NCBI RefSeq assembly: GCF_000374445.1 | Contig: NZ_KB894424.1 | Span: forward strand, 62,001 to 126,000 | Source: Actinokineospora enzanensis DSM 44649 | Lineage (GTDB): Bacteria; Actinomycetota; Actinomycetes; Mycobacteriales; Pseudonocardiaceae | Direction: 5' to 3' | Length of the DNA: 64,000 nucleotides | Part shown: positions 8,036 through 17,178 of the stretch, in pieces | Layout of the letters: each line of letters begins with the position of its first letter | Position numbering within the stretch: the stretch's first letter is position 1 | Translations under genes and position numbers: made by a program | The notes under the pieces: model-generated | Told to the model about the DNA's origin: nothing | Database searches by the model: none | What the model saw: only the letters and a program-made list of their open reading frames with translations

Positions 8036-8523
8036 TAGTCCTCCGTCTTGTGTCCCGAGGCCGCCGAACCGGTGAGCACGCCGTGCCCGCCGGTCGACCC
8101 GTACCCGCCCGTGCCGCGCCGGGTCTCCCCGAGCTCGGTCACCTCGCGGAATACCGCGTGCTCGACCCGCTGGACCACCAGCTGCGCGATCCGGTCGCCC
8201 CGGCGCAGCTCGACGGGTTCCCGCGGGTCGTGGTTGATCAAACAGACTTTGATCTCGCCGCGGTAGCCCGCGTCGATGGTGCCCGGCGTGTTCACCACGC
8301 TCAGCCCGAGCCGGGCGGCCAGCCCGGACCGGGGGTGCACGAACCCGGCGTAGCCCTCCGGCAGCGCGATCGCGATCCCGGTGCCGACCAGGACCCGCTC
8401 CCCGGGGGCGATGGTGACGTCCGTGGTCGTCACCAGGTCCGCCCCGGCGTCGCCGGGCCGGGCGTAGGCGGGGATGGGGACACCGGGGTCCAATCGGGTG
8501 AGCAGGACCTCCACGCTGGGCAC
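8035..8523 (-). CDS. dut: deoxyuridine 5'-triphosphate nucleotidohydrolase (dUTPase)
   Basis: Hydrolyses dUTP to dUMP and pyrophosphate, keeping uracil out of DNA and feeding thymidylate synthesis. The 162-residue length is typical of the trimeric enzyme. All five motifs are visible: 'GDAGADL' (residue 23), 'PRSGLA' (63), '[13 protein letters not shown]' (77) with the catalytic Asp, 'RGDRIAQ' (105) and the C-terminal P-loop-like '[11 protein letters not shown]' (137). The gene is first in a two-gene operon with DUF3710 and divergent from the DUF3093 gene, whose start is 25 bases away, leaving very little room for two promoters. Confidence 0.97.
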   Translation of the reverse strand: MPSVEVLLTRLDPGVPIPAYARPGDAGADLVTTTDVTIAPGERVLVGTGIAIALPEGYAGFVHPRSGLAARLGLSVVNTPGTIDAGYRGEIKVCLINHDPREPVELRRGDRIAQLVVQRVEHAVFREVTELGETRRGTGGYGSTGGHGVLTGSAASGHKTED

Positions 8524-8547
8524 GAGCCGCGAGACTACCCTGGACCC

Positions 8548-9030
8548 GTGACCGACACCTCAGGCCCGGCCCCGCGCTACCGGGAGCGGCTCTACGTCAC
8601 CTGGTACTGGTGGCCGCTGCCGCTGGTGGCCGCCGGACTGCTGGCCGCCGAGATCCACATGGGCTACCCGGGCGTGCGCGCCTGGCTGCCGTACGTCCTG
8701 CTGATCCCGCTGACGCTGCTGCTGCTGTGGCGCGCGGGCAGCACCAGGGTGCGGGTGGCGGACGGCGAGCTGTGGGTGGGCGACGCGCACCTGCCGCTGG
8801 CGTTCGCGGGCGAGGTGTCGGTGTTCGAGCTGCGCGACAAGCGGCGGGTGCTGGGCCCCAACCTGGACCCGGCCGCGTTCCTGGTGCACCGCGGCTGGGT
8901 GCGGCCGCTGGTGCGGGTCACCGTGACCGACCCGGACGACCCGACCCCGTACTGGGTGTTCAGCACCCGCGACCCGCACGGCCTGGTCGCGGCGCTGACC
9001 GCCGAGGCGGCCGCCACCGCGAGGGCCTGA
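8548..9030 (+). CDS. DUF3093 domain membrane protein (Rv2698-like)
   Basis: A 160-residue protein with two membrane helices near the N-terminus (about residues 17-35 and 42-58), then a soluble beta-rich domain typical of DUF3093 ('[19 protein letters not shown]', '[16 protein letters not shown]'). The function is unknown. GTG 8548 is taken because it gives the usual short polar N-terminus before helix 1; the frame extends further upstream only as antisense of dut. Confidence 0.88.
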   Translation: MTDTSGPAPRYRERLYVTWYWWPLPLVAAGLLAAEIHMGYPGVRAWLPYVLLIPLTLLLLWRAGSTRVRVADGELWVGDAHLPLAFAGEVSVFELRDKRRVLGPNLDPAAFLVHRGWVRPLVRVTVTDPDDPTPYWVFSTRDPHGLVAALTAEAAATARA

Positions 9031-9064
9031 CCCCGGGCGGTCCGCGACCGTCCCCGGGCACAGC

Positions 9065-9100
9065 AACAGCCGGGCGCCCACCCCGGGCCACCCGGCTGTT
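9065..9100. terminator. hairpin terminator between DUF3093 and DUF4193 genes
   Basis: A 10-bp stem (9065-9074 with 9091-9100) has a 16-base GC-rich loop and sits between two convergent genes. Run of C follows rather than T. Confidence 0.55.
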
Positions 9101-9148
9101 CCCCAGCCCCCAGCGCGGCTCGGCCGGGAGTCCCGGCCGAACTGGTCG

Positions 9149-9457
9149 TCAGGCGCAGTCGCGGCAGACGAGCACGCCCCCGTTGTCCTCGGCCAGCCTG
9201 CTGCGGTGGTGCACCAGGAAGCACTTGGAACAGGTGAACTCGTCGGCTTGCTTGGGCACCACGCGCACGGTGAGGTCCTCGCCGGACATAGCCGACAGGT
9301 CCGCTCCCGGAAGCTCGAAGCTCTCGGCGGTGTCCGTCTCATCTACGTCGACGACCCCGGACTGGTTCTCGTTGCGCCGGGCCTTGAGCTCCTCAAGGGA
9401 GTCCTCGGCCAGATCGTCGGCCTCGCTGCGCCGTGGTGCGTCGTAGTCGGTCGCCAT
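9149..9457 (-). CDS. DUF4193 zinc-ribbon-like protein (Rv2699c-like)
   Basis: A 102-residue acidic protein. The first 70 residues are charged and probably helical, with 'DDLAEDSLEELKARRNE' at residue 14. The C-terminus carries two CxxC knuckles, 'CSKC' (residue 76) and 'CRDC' at the very end, for one metal ion. The family is strongly conserved in actinobacteria and small enough to bind a partner such as RNA polymerase, but no function is established to my knowledge. It is convergent with DUF3093 and divergent from cei, with about 500 bases between starts. Confidence 0.9.
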   Translation of the reverse strand: MATDYDAPRRSEADDLAEDSLEELKARRNENQSGVVDVDETDTAESFELPGADLSAMSGEDLTVRVVPKQADEFTCSKCFLVHHRSRLAEDNGGVLVCRDCA

Positions 9458-9955
9458 CTATTTCACCCCTGCGGTCCTTCAGGATGTGGGTCGTGCCGCT
9501 GGACAACGTTCCAGCGCCCCGGTTTGTGCCCGCCGTTCGAGTGACGGAGGTCTCGCAGCCCGCTTCGGGTTGTCCTGCCCCACGGAATCGATTCCGCAGA
9601 CCCTCTTCGGTGACTGGAGCGGGCAGAGGGTAGCCCATGCCGCCCACTACCGCGCACAGCGTCACCCACCCGGGTGTGTCCGCCCCGGTCGCCCCGGCGC
9701 CCCCGGCGTGTCGCGGTCCCACCGGGGGAACTCCCTTGCCCCCGGTGGGTGTGCGTGGTGCGATGCCGGGGAAGTCCTGTCGCGTTCCGGGTGCCGGAAC
9801 GCGGTGCAGGACACACAGGTTCACCCAGTGGGTCATGTTCTGCACCCGAGCCCGAAACGAATAGGCTGAGCAGCGACGACACACGGGTCGGAAAACCGGC
9901 ACGGGTCGTGTTCACGGGGGTGGGGCCGCATGAGGTCCGTAGGGAGGGTCCGCGA
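9458..9955. promoter_or_regulatory. 498-base divergent regulatory region with a perfect inverted repeat
   Basis: No convincing gene is seen between the DUF4193 and cei starts. The main structure is a perfect 10-bp inverted repeat at 9781-9790 and 9794-9803 with a 3-base spacer, extended by 4-base arms 'cctg'/'cagg' further out. A -10-like 'taggct' lies near 9863. The hairpin is not downstream of any visible gene, so an operator or leader structure is more likely than a terminator. Confidence 0.5.
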
Positions 9956-10651
9956 GTGGCAACCGGCAACCTGAGGACCCGGCAGCAGTACCGCAGGCGC
10001 AGGCCGCTGCCCGCGATCATCCTGATGGCCGTCCTCGGCCTGGTCGCCGCGTTCGTCTGGATCCGCGTGATCGACGGCGACTCGACGACGGCGACCACCC
10101 AGTCGTGCAACCCGCCGGTGGCGGTGCCCGCGGTGGAGGGGAAGCCCGCGCCCGCCGCACCCGGACAGGCCTTGCCCGCCGACGCGTTGGATCGGACCGT
10201 GCCCGCGCCCGCCGCCGAGGGGCTGGTCCGTGTGGTGAACGCCAGTGGGCAGAATCGGCTTGCCGGATTGGTGACCGAGGAACTGCGGGCGTTGGGGTAT
10301 AGCCAGTTGGGGCAGCCGGATACCGATTCGGTTTATCCCAATGGGACGTTGACGTGTCGGGCGCAGATTCGGTTCGGGCAGGCCGGGATGTCGACCGCCC
10401 GGACGTTGAGTCTGGTCGAGCCGTGCGCGGAGCTGGTTCGGGATCAGCGGCCGGACGCCACGGTGGATCTGGCACTGGGGAAGAAGTTCGACCACGTGGA
10501 GCCTTCTTCGGAGGCTCGGCGGATTCTGGAGGACCTGGCGGACTGGGCTCAGGCCAATCCGGGGGCCAGTGGGGGGTTGCAGACCGATGGCGGGGCCGCG
10601 CCGCCGGTGGATGAGGCGCTGGTGAAGGCCGCCCGGGATACGCGCTGCTGA
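9956..10651 (+). CDS. cei: cell envelope integrity protein Cei (LytR_C domain)
   Basis: A 231-residue membrane-anchored extracytoplasmic protein. A basic N-terminus ('RQQYRRRRPLP') precedes one membrane helix at residues 19-39. A low-complexity Pro/Ala linker follows, then a LytR_C domain from about residue 90 ('GLVRVVNASGQNRLAGLV', with the pattern typical of the family). In M. tuberculosis the syntenic Rv2700 (cei) is needed for envelope integrity; the role here is inferred by synteny and domain. GTG 9956 is chosen because 'gggaggg' is 7 bases before it; GTG 9908 is an alternative that adds 16 residues. Codon third positions become less G/C-biased in the second half than in neighbours. Confidence 0.85.
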   Translation: MATGNLRTRQQYRRRRPLPAIILMAVLGLVAAFVWIRVIDGDSTTATTQSCNPPVAVPAVEGKPAPAAPGQALPADALDRTVPAPAAEGLVRVVNASGQNRLAGLVTEELRALGYSQLGQPDTDSVYPNGTLTCRAQIRFGQAGMSTARTLSLVEPCAELVRDQRPDATVDLALGKKFDHVEPSSEARRILEDLADWAQANPGASGGLQTDGGAAPPVDEALVKAARDTRC

Positions 10652-10719
10652 TTTCGGCTCTTCAATTTCCCAAGGCGCGGGTCCCATTTATCTTATTGTT
10701 CGACGGCTGCCGGTCGACG

Positions 10720-11529
10720 TCAGTCGAAAGCGCCCATGCCGCTGTCGATCAGGGCCGCGAGCAGTGGTTCCGCGATTGATGGGGCTGCGGCGAAGATTGC
10801 GTCATGCCCCAGGTCGGGGTTGCTGCCGGGGAGAGAAATGACCGCGCCTGCCTCCTCCGCGATCAACGATCCGGCCGCCCAGTCCCAACGCGACAGGCCG
10901 CGTTCGCAGTAGGCGTCCACCCAGCCTGCCGCCACCGCGCAGAGGTCCAATGCCGCCGAGCCGTTCCGGCGGATGTCCCGGACCTGGCCGAGCAGCTTCG
11001 CCACGGCCGCCGCCTGGGCGCGGCGGCGCTCCGGGGCGTAGGCGAAGCCGGTGGCCAGCAGGGTCAGGTCCAGGCCGACCGGGGACGACACCCGGAGGCG
11101 CTGGTCGCCGAGCCAGGCTCCGTGGTCTCGGGCGGCGTGCCAGACGCGGCCGGAGGCGGGTTCGACGACGGCTCCCGCCACCGAGATTCCATCGATCTGG
11201 GCGGCCACGGACACCGAGTACCACGGGTAGCCGTACAGGTAGTTCACGGTTCCGTCGATCGGGTCGACCACCCAGGTGACCCCGTCACCCGCCGTGCCGC
11301 CCTGCTCCTCCCCCAGCACCGCGTCCCCGGGACGCAGTTCCGCCAGGCGGGTCCGGATCAGCCGCTCCGCGGCCTGGTCGGCCGCGGTCACGACGTCGGT
11401 CGCGGTGGTCTTGGTGGTGATGTGGTGGATGGCGTTGCCCCGGGTGTCCCTGGCCAGGTCGGCGGCCTCGGTGGCGACCGCGGTGGCGATGGCGGCCAGG
11501 TCCTGTGTCGTGGTGCCCACGGGGGACAT
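10720..11529 (-). CDS. suhB: inositol monophosphatase family protein SuhB
   Basis: Dephosphorylates inositol-1-phosphate or a related sugar phosphate, supplying myo-inositol for phosphatidylinositol. The 269-residue length fits the family. The metal sites are present: 'GEEQGG' (residue 73), 'WVVDPIDGTVNYLYG' (85) and 'RWDWAAGSLIAEEAGA' (216). It is convergent with cei and divergent from ppgK, with 92 bases between starts. The same place in M. tuberculosis is Rv2701c, suhB. Confidence 0.95.
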   Translation of the reverse strand: MSPVGTTTQDLAAIATAVATEAADLARDTRGNAIHHITTKTTATDVVTAADQAAERLIRTRLAELRPGDAVLGEEQGGTAGDGVTWVVDPIDGTVNYLYGYPWYSVSVAAQIDGISVAGAVVEPASGRVWHAARDHGAWLGDQRLRVSSPVGLDLTLLATGFAYAPERRRAQAAAVAKLLGQVRDIRRNGSAALDLCAVAAGWVDAYCERGLSRWDWAAGSLIAEEAGAVISLPGSNPDLGHDAIFAAAPSIAEPLLAALIDSGMGAFD

Positions 11530-11621
11530 CCGATCACACCTGTGGTTGGCCCACCTGCGGGCCGTGGCGGCTAGTGTCTGGCGGGACGGCTGCTGAATCG
11601 AGTAGGAGAGGACCGTTGGGG

Positions 11622-12383
11622 ATGGGTGCTGCCCGCGGCTTCGGCGTGGACATCGGCGGTTCGGGGATCAAGGGGTGCGTGGTCGACCTCGACGCGGGGG
11701 TGCTGGTCGGGGACCGGGTCCGGATTCCCACCCCGGTTCCCTCCACGCCCGAGGCGGTGGCGGAGGTGGTGGCCGAGATCGTCGAGCGGTTCGAGTGGGC
11801 CGGGCCGGTCGGGGTGACGCTGCCCGCCGTGGTCAAGCGCGGGGTCGCGCACTCGGCGGCGAACATCCACAAGTCCTGGATCGGGACCGACGCGGCGGCG
11901 TTGTTCGCGAAGCGGCTGGGGCGGCCGGACGGGGAGGTCGTCGTGCTGAACGACGCCGACGCGGCCGGGATCGCCGAGATCCGGTACGGGCGGCCGGACG
12001 ACCAGGAGGGGGTCGTCGTGCTGCTGACCTTCGGGACCGGGATCGGCAGCGCGCTGTTCCTCGACGGGCGGCTGGTGCCGAACACCGAGTTCGGGCACCT
12101 GGAGATCGACGGACACGACGCCGAGACGAGGGCGGCCGCGTCGGTGAAGGAGGAGAAGGACCTGTCCTGGGACGAGTGGGCCCGGCGGGTCACCCGGTAC
12201 ATCTCCGGGCTGGAGAACCTGATCTGGCCGGACCTGGTCATCGCCGGTGGCGGGGTGTCCAAGAAGGCGGACAAGTGGCTGCCGCTGCTGGACGTCCGGA
12301 CCAGGGTGGTGGCCGCCCAGCTGCGCAACGACGCCGGGATCGTCGGCGCGGCGGTGGCCGCCCGGCAGGTCACGGGCGGATAG
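11622..12383 (+). CDS. ppgK: polyphosphate glucokinase
   Basis: Phosphorylates glucose to glucose-6-phosphate using inorganic polyphosphate or ATP. It has 253 residues, and the ROK-fold motifs are visible: phosphate loop 'DIGGSGIKG' (residue 9), 'VLNDADAAGIAE' (109) with the catalytic Asp, 'LTFGTGIGSALF' (137) and 'TEFGHLEIDGHDAE' (154). ATG 11622 is preferred; an in-frame TTG two codons earlier sits closer to 'taggagagg' and could be the real start. It lies immediately upstream of sigA on the same strand, as in M. tuberculosis (Rv2702-Rv2703). Confidence 0.95.
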   Translation: MGAARGFGVDIGGSGIKGCVVDLDAGVLVGDRVRIPTPVPSTPEAVAEVVAEIVERFEWAGPVGVTLPAVVKRGVAHSAANIHKSWIGTDAAALFAKRLGRPDGEVVVLNDADAAGIAEIRYGRPDDQEGVVVLLTFGTGIGSALFLDGRLVPNTEFGHLEIDGHDAETRAAASVKEEKDLSWDEWARRVTRYISGLENLIWPDLVIAGGGVSKKADKWLPLLDVRTRVVAAQLRNDAGIVGAAVAARQVTGG

Positions 12384-12576
12384 GCGACCCCGTACGGGGC
12401 ACCGCCACACATTTCGACCTTGGCGTTTCCCGGGGACACGCCGTACGTCGCTACAATGGAACACAGCCCGGCGGCGGAACCAGCCTCAGGGCACTCCCCC
12501 GAACTCCGGCAGCGGCCGGGCCGACCGCTCAGTGGTCCGGCCGAGGCCGTGATGGACCTGTTGTGAAAGGGCGTAC
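12384..12576 (+). promoter_or_regulatory. sigA upstream region with a TACAAT -10-like element
   Basis: The hexamer 'tacaat' at 12453-12458 is an excellent housekeeping -10 box, but no good -35 lies 17 bases before it. An open frame of 36 codons runs from ATG 12456 to TGA 12566, ten bases before the sigA start. If 'tacaat' is the promoter, that ATG lies upstream of the transcript start, so a leader peptide is doubtful. Confidence 0.5.
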
Positions 12577-13896
<1,320 letters not shown>

Positions 13897-13917
13897 GGAC
13901 AAGGACCAGCGGAACGG

Positions 13918-13967
13918 CGAACGGCCGTCCACTCCCAGCCGCGAGGCTGGCGGTGGACGGCCGTTCG
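13918..13967 (+). terminator. strong terminator after sigA
   Basis: A perfect 15-bp outer stem (13918-13932 with 13953-13967) contains a smaller inner hairpin 'cagcc'/'ggctg', followed by 'gctttcg'. It starts 21 bases after the sigA stop and also serves the convergent gene ending at 13975. Confidence 0.88.
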
Positions 13968-13974
13968 GCTTTCG

Positions 13975-14301
13975 TCAGTCCTGCTGTCGGGCGGCGGACT
14001 CCAGCAGCTCGGCGCCGCGGGTGAAGCCCGCGCCGAGCTCGCGGGCGGCCGCGGCGGTGAAGGTCTGGTCGCCCAGCGGGTCGCCGGTGTCCAGGCGGAT
14101 CTCCAGGAACGCGGGCTCGACCGCGCCGAGCGCGTCGCACCAGCGGGATACGTGGACGACCGCGGTCTTCTCCTCCACGCTGGCCACCACGGCCAGCGGG
14201 ACGTCGCAGTGGTGCCCGGAGGTGAGGGCGTCGGCCAGGTCACGGGCCCGGTTGGCGGCGTTGGCGCACCCGGGCAGGCAAGGAGGGGGTTCGGCGTGCA
14301 C
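13975..14301 (-). CDS. conserved hypothetical protein, cysteine-containing N-terminus
   Basis: A 108-residue soluble protein from GTG 14301. The N-terminus 'EPPPCLPGCANAANRARDL' has two cysteines four residues apart and a third follows at 'HHCDVP', so metal binding is possible. The rest alternates beta ('VPLAVVASVEEKTAVVHVS') and helix and ends with 'AARELGAGFTRGAELLESA'. It is convergent with sigA, sharing its terminator. I do not recognise the family; the coding bias fits a real gene. Confidence 0.6.
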   Translation of the reverse strand: MHAEPPPCLPGCANAANRARDLADALTSGHHCDVPLAVVASVEEKTAVVHVSRWCDALGAVEPAFLEIRLDTGDPLGDQTFTAAAARELGAGFTRGAELLESAARQQD

Positions 14302-14745
14302 GGCCCCAGTGTGCCGGTCCCGTCCGGAGCCCCCGGGTCGGGGGAGTCGATCAACTCCAGCGAGTGATCAGTCCGTCGAATGGCTACCCTCGGTAGTCAT
14401 CTCCGCACCGCTGTCCGACCCCGACACCCGGCAGAGCACGGATTCGACGGTTTGTCTACGACTCGGTAGCCGTTCGCCGATGGTGAACGACGTAAGCAAA
14501 GAACGGGTGTCCTACTCCTCCCGCAGCCGGACGAAGTCCAGCTCGGGGCCCGAATCGGCCCGATCCTCTGGGCCATCCGGGTTAATCGGCGGTGACGTAC
14601 TCGCGCAACAGGCGCGGGAACACTGCCGGAGGCCCGGACGTCTGTAAGAGTAGGTAGTGCGAACACGGCGGAGCGTTTCCCTCCGTGACCGCAGCCGACA
14701 AGGGCACCGGGCGAACACCGGTGCCGGGACGGAGGGAGAACTCCC
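14302..14745. promoter_or_regulatory. 444-base divergent intergenic region
   Basis: No supported gene is seen. An inverted repeat of 9-base arms with one mismatch and a 3-base spacer lies at 14380-14400 ('atggctacc' against 'ggtagtcat') and could be an operator for either divergent gene. A ribosome site 'ggagggag' at the right end belongs to the DUF7455 gene. Confidence 0.4.
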
Positions 14746-14928
14746 ATGACGACGACGACGCTCACCCGCCCCGAGCTGACCGCTGCCGACCGGTGCGACC
14801 GGTGCGGGGCGGCTGCTCAGGTCCGCGCCGTACTTCCCTCCGGAGGCGAGCTGCTGTTCTGCGGGCACCACGCCCGAGCCCACGAGGATCGGCTGCGCGA
14901 GCTCGCGGCGGAATTGCAGCGAGGCTGA
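14746..14928 (+). CDS. DUF7455 small zinc-ribbon protein
   Basis: A 60-residue protein with 'DRCDRCGAAAQVRAVLPSG' (CxxC at residues 17-20) and 'LLFCGHHARAHEDRL' (C-x-H-H near 45), giving four likely zinc ligands. It is well conserved in actinobacteria near sigA. No function is established; its size would suit a nucleic-acid or polymerase-binding accessory. The start ATG has 'ggagggag' 7 bases upstream. Confidence 0.85.
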   Translation: MTTTTLTRPELTAADRCDRCGAAAQVRAVLPSGGELLFCGHHARAHEDRLRELAAELQRG

Positions 14929-14953
14929 TTTCGCCCGGAACGACACCGACGAC

Positions 14954-14990
14954 CACAGCGGGCGGGCCCATTACGGGCCCGCCCGCTGTG
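14954..14990 (+). terminator. terminator after DUF7455 gene
   Basis: A perfect 16-bp GC-rich stem (14954-14969 with 14975-14990) with a 5-base loop lies 25 bases after the stop codon. Confidence 0.88.
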
Positions 14991-15279
14991 CTGTCCCCGG
15001 ACCGCTTTCCCGGCAGTCCGCCCGAGGGCCCCACGCAAAGTCGTTCCACCCGATCAAGCCGAGAACGAAACTCGCGAACCACCAAAGACACCGAAGCCCC
15101 GAACGCAACCCGCACAGCAAACCGACGGCCTTCACGCCGCTCGTCCATCCGTGTCTGAATCGAGCCAGTGTGCTTCCGGTCACCTAGAACCCGGGCATAT
15201 GTTGTGAGTCCCAACATACTCGACCGGACGCCCGCCCCAGGGCCCAGGTGGCGCGTCCCCCGCTTCGAGAGGGACTCCC
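14991..15279 (+). promoter_or_regulatory. sugar ABC operon promoter region with a 21-bp operator-like palindrome
   Basis: Perfect 7-base arms 'tatgttg' (15198-15204) and 'caacata' (15212-15218) are separated by 7 bases, 62 bases before the first gene. This is the most AT-rich part of the region. The ROK-family regulator at 18818 is the natural candidate to bind it; the sugar that would release it is inferred to be xylose. Confidence 0.65.
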
Positions 15280-16392
15280 ATGCGCGCCATCCACCGCACG
15301 TTAGCCCTGCTCGCAGCCCTGACCCTCACCGCATGCGGCGCCAACAAAGCCACCGAGGCACCCCAGGCACCCGCGGCCGAGACACCCACCGCCCCCGGCA
15401 TCAAGATCGGCGTCATCCTCCCCGAGACCGCCACCTCGGCCCGCTGGGAAAGCTTCGACAAACCCATGCTCGAAGCCGCCATGCGCGCCCAGGGCCTGGA
15501 CGCCGACATCCAGAACGCGCAAGGCGATGTCCAGAAGTTCAGCACCCTCGCCGACGGAATGCTCAGCCAGGGCGTCAAGGTCCTCGTGATAGCCGCCATC
15601 AACAGCGAGATCGGCAGTTCCGTCGCCGCCAAGGCGAAAGCGCGCGGGATTCCCACCATCGACTACGACCGCCTCAACCTCGGCGGCGGTTCCGACTACT
15701 ACGTCTCGTTCGACAACGTCAAAGTCGGTGAGCTGCAGGGCCGCGGCCTGGCCGACGCGCTCAAGGACAAACCCGGCGCGCAGGTCATCGAGATCGAGGG
15801 CGCGCCGACGGACAACAACGCCACCCTCTTCCACGAGGGCCAGGAGAAAGTCCTCAAGCCGCTCTACGACGCGGGCACCCTCCGCCTGGTCCGCTCGCAG
15901 CCCATCGACGGCTGGGACAACCAGCGCGGCGGCATCACCTTCGAGCAGATCCTCACCGGCAACGGCGGCAAGGTCGACGGCGTGGTGGCCGCCAACGACG
16001 GTCTCGCGGGCGCCGTGATCACCGTGCTGCGCAAGAACGGTCTCACCGGCAAGGTCCCGGTGACCGGCCAGGACGCGACCGCCGACGGGCTGATGTCGGT
16101 GCTGCGCGGCGACCAGTACATGACCGTGTTCAAGCCGATCCGCGAGGAGGCCGAGTCCGCGGCCAAGCTGGCCGCCGCGCTGGCCAAGGGGGACACGGCC
16201 ACCGCCGACAAGATCGCGACCGACAGCAGCGACGACCCCAAGGGCAACCGGACCGTCAAGTCCGTGCTGCTGCAACCCCGGCTGACCACCAAGGACAACG
16301 TCAAGGACGTGGTCACCCAGGGCTATGTCAAGGCAACCGACATCTGCGGCGGTGACCTGGCAGGTACCTGCTCCCGGCTCGGCATCGGCTGA
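15280..16392 (+). CDS. sugar ABC transporter substrate-binding lipoprotein (XylF-like)
   Basis: Binds a sugar outside the membrane and delivers it to the permease. It has 370 residues. A signal peptide with lipobox 'LTAC' (Cys at residue 20) anchors it to the membrane. The periplasmic-binding-protein type 1 fold starts at 'IKIGVILPETATSARWESF' (residue 46). 'VVAANDGLAGAVITVL' and 'VPVTGQDATADG' are typical of xylose-binding XylF; rhamnose or another pentose is possible. Its stop overlaps the ATPase ATG by one base. Confidence 0.9.
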   Translation: MRAIHRTLALLAALTLTACGANKATEAPQAPAAETPTAPGIKIGVILPETATSARWESFDKPMLEAAMRAQGLDADIQNAQGDVQKFSTLADGMLSQGVKVLVIAAINSEIGSSVAAKAKARGIPTIDYDRLNLGGGSDYYVSFDNVKVGELQGRGLADALKDKPGAQVIEIEGAPTDNNATLFHEGQEKVLKPLYDAGTLRLVRSQPIDGWDNQRGGITFEQILTGNGGKVDGVVAANDGLAGAVITVLRKNGLTGKVPVTGQDATADGLMSVLRGDQYMTVFKPIREEAESAAKLAAALAKGDTATADKIATDSSDDPKGNRTVKSVLLQPRLTTKDNVKDVVTQGYVKATDICGGDLAGTCSRLGIG

Positions 16393-17168
16393 TGAGCGGC
16401 GAACCGATCCTCGAACTCACCGGCGTGCGCAAGGGCTTCGGGCCGGTGCGGGTGCTGCACGACGTGGACTTCACGGTCCGCGCAGGCGAGGTGACCGCCC
16501 TGGTGGGCGACAACGGCGCGGGCAAGTCGACGCTGGTCAAGTGCGTGGCCGGGATCCACCCGATGGACGCGGGCACGGTCCGGTTCGCGGGTGAGCCGGT
16601 GCGGGTCGCCGGTCCGCGGGACGCCGCGCGGCTGGGTATCGAGATCGTCTACCAGGACCTGGCGCTGGCCGACAATCTCGACATCGTGGCCAACATGTTC
16701 CTCGGCCGGGAGCGCGGGCCCGGGGGGCTGCTGGACGAGGCCGCGATGGAACGGGCCGCGCGGGAGACGCTGGCGTCGCTCGGGGTGCGCACGGTGCGGT
16801 CCGTGCGCACCCCGGTGTCGGCGCTGTCCGGCGGGCAGCGGCAGACCGTGGCGATCGCCAAGGCGGTGCTGTGGGACAGCCGGGTCGTGCTGCTGGACGA
16901 GCCGACCGCGGCGCTCGGCGTGGCGCAGACCTGGCAGGTGCTGGACCTGGTGCGCAGGCTCGCCGACCAGGGCCTCGGCGTGGTGCTGATCAGCCACAAC
17001 ATGGCCGACGTGTTCGCCGTGGCGGACCGGATCGCGGTCCTCTACCTGGGTCGGATGGCGGCCGAGGTGGCGACCCGCGAGGTGACCCAGACCCAGGTGG
17101 TGGAGCTGATCACGGCCGGGCGGTCCGGCGAGCTGGGCCTGGCCCGACCAGAGACCGCAGTTGTGTGA
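16392..17168 (+). CDS. sugar ABC transporter ATP-binding protein (XylG-like, single domain)
   Basis: Powers sugar import. It has 258 residues with Walker A 'GDNGAGKST' (residue 38), Q-loop 'YQDLALADNLD' (87), signature 'LSGGQRQTVAIAKA' (143), Walker B 'RVVLLDEPTAALG' (163) and H-loop 'LISHN' (201). XylG of E. coli has two nucleotide-binding domains in one chain; here there is one, so two copies would be needed per transporter, as is usual in actinobacteria. Confidence 0.93.
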   Translation: MSGEPILELTGVRKGFGPVRVLHDVDFTVRAGEVTALVGDNGAGKSTLVKCVAGIHPMDAGTVRFAGEPVRVAGPRDAARLGIEIVYQDLALADNLDIVANMFLGRERGPGGLLDEAAMERAARETLASLGVRTVRSVRTPVSALSGGQRQTVAIAKAVLWDSRVVLLDEPTAALGVAQTWQVLDLVRRLADQGLGVVLISHNMADVFAVADRIAVLYLGRMAAEVATREVTQTQVVELITAGRSGELGLARPETAVV

Positions 17169-17178
17169 GGGGGACGGG

